From HGM05190 sp964394205 (GTDB lineage: Bacteria > Bacteroidota > Bacteroidia > Bacteroidales > Muribaculaceae): a stretch of 45,143 nt of DNA. A program made the translations under genes and the position numbers. The notes under the pieces are model-generated. The model was given only the letters and a program-made list of their open reading frames with translations. It had not been told where the DNA came from and did no database searches. Positions 35,220 through 43,147 of this stretch are shown here, piece by piece (the first letter of the stretch is position 1; the number at the start of each line of letters is the position of its first letter). Location of the stretch: positions 1 to 45,143 of the forward strand of contig CAYMVS010000013.1 of NCBI GenBank assembly GCA_964394205.1, in the 5' to 3' direction.

Positions 35220-38200
35220 TTATCTGACGATAACTTTCTGCACCTTCTCTCGGGCGGCGGTAACTGCCTTGACAATGTAGACTCCTGCATGACCGGTTAG
35301 ATCGACACTCGCGCGGCCATCGCCGGCACCGGCGGCAACCATGACACCGTTGACATTGTAAACTCCGACGGTCACTTTACCCGTGGTGGCAACGTTGATA
35401 ACCGTGCCCGTGCAGTCGATCGCAATCGCGGTGTCGCTGATGTTGTCGGTCACATTGCCGATGCCACCCGAGGCGCCGTTGAGCGGCGAGGTGTTGGCAT
35501 TGACAACACGGCCGGTCGCGGCATCGATAAGCATCACGATGACATGACACTTGTCGAGATTGCCTATCGACTGGGGCAACCTGACAGCCATCGTGGCATG
35601 ATAGGTCTCGCCGGCCTTGAGATCGGCAGGGATGAGGCCGCCGGTTCCGTTGAACGTGACACCGGCGGTGGAGCGGGCACAGTGGTCGAGAATGAAGGGG
35701 TAGACATACTCCTGGTTACCCCAGATGCCACCTTTGCCCCAATCGCCGAGATTAGCGTCGTCGGTGGTTGAGAAGCCGTTTTTCTGATAGGTCTCCACGC
35801 CGTCTTCCACAACCACGGCAAAGAGGTTGAGCGACTGTCCGTTGAGGTCGAGCGCCGACCTTACCCCGATGCTGAGATTGGCCGTTTTGCCATCGGCATC
35901 GACAGCCGACTGTATTCCGACCTCGGCATCGGCCGGGCTTGACAGCTCTTTTCTGACCAGGTCGAGCCAACACTCCTCGTCGCGACCGGTCAGCTGGTTG
36001 GGAATACCGGCGCCCGTGAAGAGATATCGCCCGTTGTGATTGATCATGGGATAAGACGGATTACCGCGATTGATACGCGCCGACGGGGCTCCAACCTGAT
36101 ACAGGCCCAGGAAACTGTTGTACCCCTCCAGACCGACGGCAAGCTCGGTGTCGCCGCCGTAGGTGCGCAACACGATGGGGAGCACCTTGTCGGGATAGAG
36201 TGTATTGATATTTTTCACTGCCTGGAAGCCCTGGGGACAGTTCTGACACTCGGCTCCGCTGAACTCCTCGAGCACAATCATTTTCCCGGGCTCAAAGATA
36301 AGGTTGCGCACAGCCGAATTAATCACGCTGCGGTCATCGTCGAGAGCCACCTCCACCGAGAAGTTGTTGACACTGCCCTGATTAAGAGGGAGAGCATTGT
36401 CAAATGCAAAGGTCACAACATCATCTTTGGTCAACTCCTGATCTTGCAAGACAAAGGTGTCGACCACATCGCCGGCCGAGTTTTTAAGTGTCATCGACAC
36501 ATTATTATATTTATTGACCTCCGACTGCACTGTTATCGTGCCGGCGATGGTAATGTCGCTGCGGTTGACCACACGGTCTTCGTTGACAAACGACACAAGG
36601 TATTTCATGTCGTGTATAACCTGGATGTTGTCGACAAAGACAGCGCTTTGGTCATAGTTGTCGTTTACAAAGGCGATATAGATGTTTTTGCCGGCATACT
36701 CCTTGAGCGACACCAGATTGTCGCGCCAGTCGCCGGTGAGATCTTCCTGACTCGCGCCGGGGCTTTGAAGCTCGTTGTAGACAAGCTTGCCTTGAGTCCT
36801 TATACGGTCCACAATGTCGCTGTTGAGCGTATTGTAGACATCGTCGGAGGTGTAGACATAGACTTTGAGATAGTCTTCCTTAGACGCCAGATAGCTTTGT
36901 GACTGGAATTTGAGATAGCAGTCTTCATCAGGCACAAAGAGCTGAGGTGTCACCATCCAGTCGTCGGCACGACCCGCCGGGGTGTACATCGAGTGTGAGC
37001 CAAAAGCCATGTCGGTGGCCCCGGTATAGTCACACACCAAGTACCACGGTGTTGTCTCGGCTGTGAAACCCCAGCCCGCAGGCGTAGCCTGGGGTGTGTT
37101 ACGGTCGCCTTCATAGAACATGAAATTATCATAATTGTTGCACTCGTCGGCAAAGAGGAAACGATCGTCGGCCGAGATGGTGCGGACGTATGTGCCCGAG
37201 TATCTGATCGTGATCATCTCGTTATCGCCCAGGCCCGAGAGGTCGGTCACCATTCCGGCGGGTATAACCACCTTATATTCGGTATCCTTAAACAGATGTT
37301 GCTCGGCAAGGGGATAGAGCACCAACTGCTTGCCGCCAACGCTGGCATAAAGATCACAGAAAGGCTCGTCCTCACCCTCGCGATAGAGCTTGGCAGTGGC
37401 GCTCTCGGACTTGAGCTTGAGGTCGGCGTCAAAATTGAGCACAATGGGATTGGTGAGGAGGTCAAGCCCGGCGATGGATGCACCGTCGGCCGGATAGATA
37501 CTCTTGGCGGTAACCGCCGCCGAGCCTCGGCCGCAGTAGGTCACCTCGATTTCTTTATTTGTCACCTGGGCATCGCCGGCAATCGAGAATGTACCTGCAG
37601 GGATATAGATTGTATAGCACTTCCCCTCGGGGATGGTTGTCGAGCGGAAACCCATCTCGACAATCTGCTTGTCGACCTTCACCGAGGCAGCCGAACGTAT
37701 TTTCCGGCCGTTCTCATCACGCAACTCAATGTTCTGCGGATTTCCGATAATGGCGACATTGCGGTCAAAAGTCAGCTTAACCGAGCTGATAACCGACATG
37801 GTGACACCATTGGCCGGAGTGAAGACGTAATTTCCCAAAAGATCGACCGCGTCGACCACATTATATATCGGCTCTTTCAGGCGCAGCAGGTAGGCCTGAT
37901 CACGCAGATACAGCATGGCCATGGTGAGACCGTCGTCGCTCACACTGCAGGGCTTGCCGGTCACTTCAAAACCGGTCTGCTCAACAAAATCATAACCGTA
38001 GGCCTGACGGAACACATCGGTCAGGCTATAATAATATTTACCTTTTCGCACAAACACGCTCGACACGGGGTAGGCGACGGGGGTCACGGCATAGACAACA
38101 CCATCGTTGTCAATCATATAACCGGCATAATCACTCTCGCCATCGCCGTCATAGACCTCAAACTCCTTTGTCAGCACATTGTAGCGGAAGGTTGTGTTAT

Positions 38201-39026
38201 ACTCGTTGGCAAACGACGAGCCGGGTATATCGTGAATCATGTAGGCCGATCCGGTCACCCAAAGGCCATTGGGACTCATCACCGGCTGGTCAATGAACCC
38301 GAGATCCTGAAAGTGGGGTGTCCACTTGCCTGTCGGGTTCTCGTCAAAACCTATCATATTGTAGGTTGAGGCCTCGCGGTCGTAGACATAGGTGCAGCTT
38401 TGTATCGGCATTGTCTTTGACATCTGGCCGAGAATATAGCGACCGTCGGCCGAGATTGCCGAGAAGTTGTGATACTGGCTGTCTTCGTGAAACATATCCT
38501 TGCGGGGCAGCCCCGGGGTCTCGACAAGCTTCCGGTCAACCAGGTCATAAAGCACGGGGATGGCCGAGAATATATCGTTTGCCGTGTTGCAGTAACCGAC
38601 GGCATAACGGCCGTCGGGGGTCACTGCCGCGAGACGGCCGCCGGTCGAGCCGGCCGGCATTGGCAGATAGATCCATCGCGCGGTATTGCCGTCCCAGAAA
38701 GCCGGGCGGCCCATACACTCACCAACAACGGTCTTGCCGTCATTTGAGACATCCGACACGCCCGACACGCCCGAGGAGTCGCTTATGTCACGCTCTTCCA
38801 TCGTGGTCAGATCGATCAGTCGGCCACCGGCAGGCGATATCGACCCGTCGGTGGTGCCGTCAATCTCCGAGATGGCCCATAGGCCGTTGTTGGAGATAGA
38901 GCCGACATACATCTTGGCGTCGCCCCGTCCAAACTTGACAACGGTCGGGGCGTTTGCCGGCACAGCGCGTCCCGACAACGCCATAAGGGTCATGACCGTT
39001 GACAAAAATAATATTTTCAAATTCAT
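35220..39026 (-). CDS. Giant secreted fusion: propeller-like region, Ig-like domains, choice-of-anchor J, Omp28/thioredoxin-like CxxC domain, sorting tail
   Basis: A 1268-residue exported protein. Signal peptide about 1-22 (ending LMALSGRAVP). Residues 28-390 show propeller-like repeats: SNDGKTVVGECMGRPAFWDG, TPDGRYAVGYC, SADGRYILGQMS. Ig-like modules follow (about 400-610). A choice-of-anchor J domain lies near 615-810 (RADDWMVTPQLFVPDEDCYL). An Omp28-related thioredoxin-like domain begins at VLEEFSGAECQNCPQGFQAV, with CxxC at Cys927 and Cys930. The last 70 residues form a sorting tail (VGVYNVNGVMVA, GVYIVKAV, KVQKVIVR). It is divergent from the TlpA-like gene at 39418 and heads the leftward run. 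A surface protein carrying its own redox-type domain is unusual. Redox activity is inference. Confidence 0.83.
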   Translation of the reverse strand: MNLKILFLSTVMTLMALSGRAVPANAPTVVKFGRGDAKMYVGSISNNGLWAISEIDGTTDGSISPAGGRLIDLTTMEERDISDSSGVSGVSDVSNDGKTVVGECMGRPAFWDGNTARWIYLPMPAGSTGGRLAAVTPDGRYAVGYCNTANDIFSAIPVLYDLVDRKLVETPGLPRKDMFHEDSQYHNFSAISADGRYILGQMSKTMPIQSCTYVYDREASTYNMIGFDENPTGKWTPHFQDLGFIDQPVMSPNGLWVTGSAYMIHDIPGSSFANEYNTTFRYNVLTKEFEVYDGDGESDYAGYMIDNDGVVYAVTPVAYPVSSVFVRKGKYYYSLTDVFRQAYGYDFVEQTGFEVTGKPCSVSDDGLTMAMLYLRDQAYLLRLKEPIYNVVDAVDLLGNYVFTPANGVTMSVISSVKLTFDRNVAIIGNPQNIELRDENGRKIRSAASVKVDKQIVEMGFRSTTIPEGKCYTIYIPAGTFSIAGDAQVTNKEIEVTYCGRGSAAVTAKSIYPADGASIAGLDLLTNPIVLNFDADLKLKSESATAKLYREGEDEPFCDLYASVGGKQLVLYPLAEQHLFKDTEYKVVIPAGMVTDLSGLGDNEMITIRYSGTYVRTISADDRFLFADECNNYDNFMFYEGDRNTPQATPAGWGFTAETTPWYLVCDYTGATDMAFGSHSMYTPAGRADDWMVTPQLFVPDEDCYLKFQSQSYLASKEDYLKVYVYTSDDVYNTLNSDIVDRIRTQGKLVYNELQSPGASQEDLTGDWRDNLVSLKEYAGKNIYIAFVNDNYDQSAVFVDNIQVIHDMKYLVSFVNEDRVVNRSDITIAGTITVQSEVNKYNNVSMTLKNSAGDVVDTFVLQDQELTKDDVVTFAFDNALPLNQGSVNNFSVEVALDDDRSVINSAVRNLIFEPGKMIVLEEFSGAECQNCPQGFQAVKNINTLYPDKVLPIVLRTYGGDTELAVGLEGYNSFLGLYQVGAPSARINRGNPSYPMINHNGRYLFTGAGIPNQLTGRDEECWLDLVRKELSSPADAEVGIQSAVDADGKTANLSIGVRSALDLNGQSLNLFAVVVEDGVETYQKNGFSTTDDANLGDWGKGGIWGNQEYVYPFILDHCARSTAGVTFNGTGGLIPADLKAGETYHATMAVRLPQSIGNLDKCHVIVMLIDAATGRVVNANTSPLNGASGGIGNVTDNISDTAIAIDCTGTVINVATTGKVTVGVYNVNGVMVAAGAGDGRASVDLTGHAGVYIVKAVTAAREKVQKVIVR

Positions 39027-39167
39027 CGTTTAACTATATGATTGAGTTTAATTTAGATAGACATATTCAGCGGCGGCGCGCTTTGCCGGGCAGTACCGCG
39101 CCTTCCGGTCAAAAGGTTTCTGCAAATTGGCTGCAAGTGTTGCTATAACTTTACTATGATTAATCCA

Positions 39168-39175
39168 CAAAGATA
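39168..39175 (-). promoter_or_regulatory. -7 element for the leftward giant-protein genes
   Basis: Minus-strand TATCTTTG fits TAnnTTTG. A TTG (39192-39194) lies only 16 nt upstream, shorter than usual. The leader would be about 135 nt. Confidence 0.5.
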
Positions 39176-39258
39176 CTAAAAAATCAATAAACAACATTAA
39201 TAATGTTACATTTTTACATATTTTGATACAATAATCGGGTAAATTATAATTCTTTTTG

Positions 39259-39266
39259 TATATTTG
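39259..39266 (+). promoter_or_regulatory. -7 element for the rightward thioredoxin/Omp28 cluster
   Basis: TATATTTG fits TAnnTTTG. No good -33 TTTG is at the right distance. The predicted start is near 39273, only about 7 nt before the ATG of the small ORF at 39280. The 391-bp gap 39027-39417 holds this, the leftward promoter and that small ORF. Confidence 0.55.
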
Positions 39267-39279
39267 CACTGTAAAAATC

Positions 39280-39393
39280 ATGACAAGCCGCCGCGAGGAG
39301 ATGTTTAAACGCGTCTTCCCCGATTGTTTTGTATATAAAACAGCATCGGGCCGTCGGGCAGTGCCATCATTTGTTAAAACACTACAATCATAG
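39280..39393 (+). CDS. Possible 37-codon small protein or leader peptide
   Basis: An open frame of 37 codons (ATG 39280, TAG 39391-39393) beginning MTSRREEMFKRVFPDC and ending VPSFVKTLQS. It is strongly basic and lacks a signal peptide. It starts about 7 nt after the predicted transcription start and stops 24 nt before the TlpA-like gene. Its base composition (GC-rich codons in otherwise AT-rich spacer DNA) looks coding. I know no family for it. It may be a real small protein, an upstream regulatory ORF or chance. Confidence 0.4.
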   Translation: MTSRREEMFKRVFPDCFVYKTASGRRAVPSFVKTLQS

Positions 39394-39417
39394 AAAAATC
39401 AATCATTTACAATAACA

Positions 39418-39909
39418 ATGAAACTTGCAAGAATCGCTTTATCAATCATCTCACTGGTGATAGCTTTGGGCGCTTCAGCCCAGCTCCCCTCGGTGTCGCT
39501 CAAGACACTCGACGGCAAAACGGTCGACACCGCCACCCTCAACAACGACGGCAAGCCTTTTGTCATCAGCTTTTTTGCCACATGGTGCAAGCCATGCAAC
39601 CGCGAGCTCAAAGCCATCAGCGAGGTCTATCCCGACTGGCAGGAGGAAACCGGCATGAAACTCATCGCCATCTCGACCGATCAGGCGCAAAACATCAACA
39701 AGGTGAAGCCGCTTGTCGACAGCGAGGCGTGGGAATATGAGATACTGCTCGACCAGAACAGCGATTTACTGCGCGCCCTCGGCATCCAGATGATACCCCA
39801 CGTGCTGATCATCGACGGCGACGGAAACATCGTTGACCAGCGCAGCGGCTACACCGAGGGCTCGGAGGAACACATAATCCAAAAAATCAGGGAGCTCATC
39901 AAGAAATAA
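39418..39909 (+). CDS. TlpA-like thiol-disulfide oxidoreductase
   Basis: A 163-residue exported thioredoxin-fold protein. Signal peptide about 1-21 (ending LGASAQ). The active site FFATWCKPCNREL places Cys57 and Cys60 in a WCxPC motif, as in TlpA/ResA reductants. The cis-proline segment MIPHVLIIDGDGNIV is present near residue 122. The length fits a single thioredoxin domain. It probably reduces or isomerises disulfides in the periplasm, with an unknown inner-membrane electron source. It opens a run with DUF6029, Omp28-like and tail-bearing genes, so those products are candidate partners. Confidence 0.9.
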   Translation: MKLARIALSIISLVIALGASAQLPSVSLKTLDGKTVDTATLNNDGKPFVISFFATWCKPCNRELKAISEVYPDWQEETGMKLIAISTDQAQNINKVKPLVDSEAWEYEILLDQNSDLLRALGIQMIPHVLIIDGDGNIVDQRSGYTEGSEEHIIQKIRELIKK

Positions 39910-39968
39910 AGCCTACGGCCGATCTCAAGGGCTTAAGTTGACAGATTTTCACAAGACAACAACCGGCA

Positions 39969-41654
39969 ATGGATATAATAAAGGTTATCACACTCGCGGG
40001 TATTTCAATTCTCCTCCCGGCCTTGGCCTGCGCTCAATCGCCCGATGACGGTCAGCCCGACAAGGTGACGGTGCACGGCAGCGTGCAGAGTGACATCCTC
40101 TTTCCCGAGAATGACTACAAGATAGGCACCGAGGAGTACTCGTCAAAAATTCTGACCAACACCTACGCCAACGCTGCCGTCTACAGCAAGTATGTCGAGG
40201 GGGGCCTGCGCTTTGAGTATCTTCAGCATCCGCTGCCCGGATATGAGCCCGACTTCCGCGGATGGGGTGTTCCAAACATCTACGTCAAAGGGAAATACAA
40301 AGGGATGGAGCTGACGCTCGGAGATTTCTACGAGCAGTTTGGCAGCGGTTTCATATTGCGGACCTACGAGGAGCGCTCGCTTGGCATCGACAACTCGATA
40401 CGCGGCGCGCGTGTCAAGCTCAATAACATAAAGGGGGCACAGATAACGGCGCTTGCCGGAGTGCAACGCGTGTTCTGGGACTGGAACATGCACTCAAAAT
40501 TGGCCGGAGCCAACGCCGAGCTCGCCCTGCAGGATTACGCCCGGCCGTTGGCCGACAAAGGGGTGGTTTGGACCGTCGGCGCCAGCTATGTGTTCAAGCA
40601 CGAGCGCGACGAGTCAATCGAGGTTCCCGGCACAAACTACCGTCTCAACCTGCCGCTCAACGTCAACACCTTTGACCTGCGCTCCAACTTCCATAAAGGA
40701 GCATGGGATGTAATGGCCGAGTATGCCTGGAAAAGCCCCGACCCCTCCTACGACAACAACTACACCTACCGCCACGGCAGCGCCCTGATGCTGTCGGGGT
40801 CTTACTCAAAAAAGGGACTGAGCGCCCTCGTCCAGGCCAAACGCAGCGAGAACATGTCGTTCCGCTCGCGCCGCAGCCAGTCGATGACCGCCGCCTTTAT
40901 CAACAACATGCCGGCGTTTGCCTATCAGCACACCTACGCCCTGGCCGCCATGTACCCCTACGCCACCCAGGCAGCCCCTGGCGAATGGGCCTTTCAGGGT
41001 GCGTTCGGCTACAACTTCAGGCGTCACACACCGCTTGGCGGAAAGTATGGCACAAAACTGCGCGCCAACATCAGCTATATCCGCGGCATCAGGCACGAGG
41101 GGGACACCCCGACGTTCAACGGCTCGCAGTATGGCACCGACGGCCCCGACACCAAGTTCTTTGGTTTTGGCGACCTCTACTATCAGGATATCAACCTGCA
41201 ACTCGACAAGAAGGTGACCCGCGACTTCAACTTCAACGCCATGTATATGTACCAGCGCTTCAACCAGAAGGTCATCGAGGGTCATGGCGACATGGTCAAC
41301 GCCCACATCGGCGTGGTTGACGCCAAAGTCAAACTCTCCGGGAAAGTGACCCTGCGTGCCGAGTATCAGTATCTCGCCACCAAACAAGACAAGGGTGACT
41401 GGATGTATGGACTGGTCGAGGTGTCGGTGCTCCCCTACCTGATGTTCTCGGTGTCCGACCAATGGAATCATGGCAACGACAACCCCGACAAGCGATACCA
41501 TTACTACATGGCCACCGTAACGGCCAACTACAAGGCCAACAGACTCATGATTGGCTATGGCCGAACCCGCGCCGGCTATAACTGCTCGGGCGGTGTTTGC
41601 CGCTATGTCCCGGCGTCGCGCGGTTTTCAAATCTCCTATAACTACACATTCTAA
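39969..41654 (+). CDS. DUF6029-family outer-membrane-type protein
   Basis: A 561-residue exported protein of the Bacteroidota DUF6029 family, whose function is unknown. Signal peptide about 1-22 (ending LPALACAQS). The rest is alternating amphipathic beta strands rich in Tyr, Gly and aromatic residues, such as YVKGKYKGMELTLGDFYEQF and GSGFILRTYEERSLGIDNSI, ending FQISYNYTF with a terminal Phe, as expected of an outer-membrane barrel. It lies 59 bp behind the TlpA-like gene and 36 bp ahead of the Omp28-like lipoprotein gene, with no promoter visible between, so the three are probably co-transcribed. Confidence 0.8.
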   Translation: MDIIKVITLAGISILLPALACAQSPDDGQPDKVTVHGSVQSDILFPENDYKIGTEEYSSKILTNTYANAAVYSKYVEGGLRFEYLQHPLPGYEPDFRGWGVPNIYVKGKYKGMELTLGDFYEQFGSGFILRTYEERSLGIDNSIRGARVKLNNIKGAQITALAGVQRVFWDWNMHSKLAGANAELALQDYARPLADKGVVWTVGASYVFKHERDESIEVPGTNYRLNLPLNVNTFDLRSNFHKGAWDVMAEYAWKSPDPSYDNNYTYRHGSALMLSGSYSKKGLSALVQAKRSENMSFRSRRSQSMTAAFINNMPAFAYQHTYALAAMYPYATQAAPGEWAFQGAFGYNFRRHTPLGGKYGTKLRANISYIRGIRHEGDTPTFNGSQYGTDGPDTKFFGFGDLYYQDINLQLDKKVTRDFNFNAMYMYQRFNQKVIEGHGDMVNAHIGVVDAKVKLSGKVTLRAEYQYLATKQDKGDWMYGLVEVSVLPYLMFSVSDQWNHGNDNPDKRYHYYMATVTANYKANRLMIGYGRTRAGYNCSGGVCRYVPASRGFQISYNYTF

Positions 41655-41690
41655 ATATCGATTTCCAATCCTCTTTATCCTCAACAATTC

Positions 41691-42497
41691 ATGAAAAGAA
41701 ACATTATCAAAACATTTGTCATGCCCGTGGTGGCGCTGATCGCTCTCGCCGGCTGTGACAATGTTGATGAAAACGACCGTTATATCGAGCTCTCCCCCAT
41801 CAATGCCAAGCGCGTGGTGTTACTTGAGGAGTTTACCGGCCAGGACTGCACCAACTGTCCCGACGGCCACCGCATCGCCGCCCAACTCAAAGAGCAGTAT
41901 GGCGACGCCTTTATCCCGGTGAGCATCCATGCCGGCCCGTTGTCATGGAGCGAGGCCGACTATGACGAGTATGGCCTGGGCATCCCCGAGGGGGAGGCTT
42001 ATTACAAGTCATATTCAATCAACTCGATACCCTCGGGGGTGGTGAACCGCAACAGCGGTGTGCTCAACCGCACCGACTGGGCCTCGCGCGTCAGGGCCGA
42101 GATTGAGAAAGAGGCCCCCCTGGCATTGGAGCTCACCCCGACTTTCGACCCAAACAGCGGCGTGATAAACATCAATGTCAACATAAAGCCCAACCAATCA
42201 CTCGCGGGGTCTCTGACTGTGTGGATACTTGAGAGCGGCATCGTGGGCTATCAGTATGACAACGGCAAGGATGTGGGCGACTATGTCCACAACCACGTGT
42301 TGCGCGCGGTCGTCACCGACACCTGGGGCGACAATGTCACCCTGAGCGCCGGCGTGTTCACCGACCGGACCTACACCTACAGCCTGCCCGACAACAACAA
42401 GAGCCATTGGAATGTCGACAACCTCAGTGTAGTCGCCTTTGTCTCAAACGACACGGGTGTGCTTCAGGCGGTCGAGGCTAAGGTGGCCAAAGACTAA
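41691..42497 (+). CDS. Omp28-related lipoprotein with CxxC motif
   Basis: A 268-residue lipoprotein related to P. gingivalis Omp28. The lipobox LAGC places the lipidated Cys at residue 22, so it is predicted to sit in the outer membrane. A thioredoxin-like segment follows: VVLLEEFTGQDCTNCPDGHR, with CxxC at Cys53 and Cys56, then IPVSIHAGPLSW and a later YSINSIPSGVVNRN that fits the cis-proline loop. The C-terminal half (about 150-268) is beta-rich (VNINVNIKPNQSLAG region). Enzymatic activity is unproven. It lies 36 bp after the DUF6029 gene. Confidence 0.87.
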   Translation: MKRNIIKTFVMPVVALIALAGCDNVDENDRYIELSPINAKRVVLLEEFTGQDCTNCPDGHRIAAQLKEQYGDAFIPVSIHAGPLSWSEADYDEYGLGIPEGEAYYKSYSINSIPSGVVNRNSGVLNRTDWASRVRAEIEKEAPLALELTPTFDPNSGVININVNIKPNQSLAGSLTVWILESGIVGYQYDNGKDVGDYVHNHVLRAVVTDTWGDNVTLSAGVFTDRTYTYSLPDNNKSHWNVDNLSVVAFVSNDTGVLQAVEAKVAKD

Positions 42498-42523
42498 TTT
42501 TGAATCTCTTAAAAACCAGTAAT

Positions 42524-43147
42524 ATGAAAAAAATCTTTACTTCACTTTTAGCTTTGATGGCCGTGGCATCGACATACGCTTTCACGGTGACATTTAACGG
42601 CAAACCGGTCGACAACGGAGGCACAGTCACCGTTGGAGCCGACGCTTTCACCCTGGTCGAGAAAGTGCCCGGCAAGGTATATTCAATGGATGCGAAAGCC
42701 GAGGTGCTCGTCAGTGGCGCCGACGGCATAGTGTCGATGACAGCGACATCAAAGACGGGCAAGATTCAGCTCTGCGGGCTCGGTAGCAGCTGTTACAGTT
42801 TCTACAAGGAGAATGACAGCGACCCCCTCTACATCATGAACATACCCAACATCGGTGCCGGCCTTGAGGCTCACCTCTCTTTCAACAAGGTCACCGAGGT
42901 GCCCAAAGAGATCAACGACGCCAACATCACCTTGACCGACAGCAAGGGGACACAATTCAAGTTCACCTTTGTCTACGACACCGAGAGTGAGGCCGGCATT
43001 GAGAATGTCGCTGCCGACGCCACCCTGGGATATACCGTCTACACTCTCACCGGGGTGAAAATTCTCGAGACTGCCGACAAGAGTCAGGTTGTCAATCTGC
43101 CTGCAGGGCTTTATATTATCAACGGTAAGAAAGTCATAATAAAATGA
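42524..43147 (+). CDS. Small exported protein with short sorting tail, function unknown
   Basis: A 207-residue exported protein. I use ATG 42524 (MKKIFTSLLALMAVASTYAF), which gives a standard signal peptide; an in-frame TTG upstream at 42500 does not. A single beta-rich domain (about 20-160) is followed by a tail with YTVYTLTGVKILE and GLYIINGKKVIIK, closely matching the tails of the two leftward repeat proteins. Its stop overlaps the next start as ATGA at 43144-43147. I do not recognise the central domain. It may be a compact tail-bearing partner of the CxxC proteins encoded around it. Confidence 0.78.
   Translation: MKKIFTSLLALMAVASTYAFTVTFNGKPVDNGGTVTVGADAFTLVEKVPGKVYSMDAKAEVLVSGADGIVSMTATSKTGKIQLCGLGSSCYSFYKENDSDPLYIMNIPNIGAGLEAHLSFNKVTEVPKEINDANITLTDSKGTQFKFTFVYDTESEAGIENVAADATLGYTVYTLTGVKILETADKSQVVNLPAGLYIINGKKVIIK

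Noticed and set aside
37296..38369. 357-codon open frame on the plus strand
   Set aside because: Antisense to the 1268-residue fusion protein. The real gene has signal peptide, domain order and tail in the other direction.
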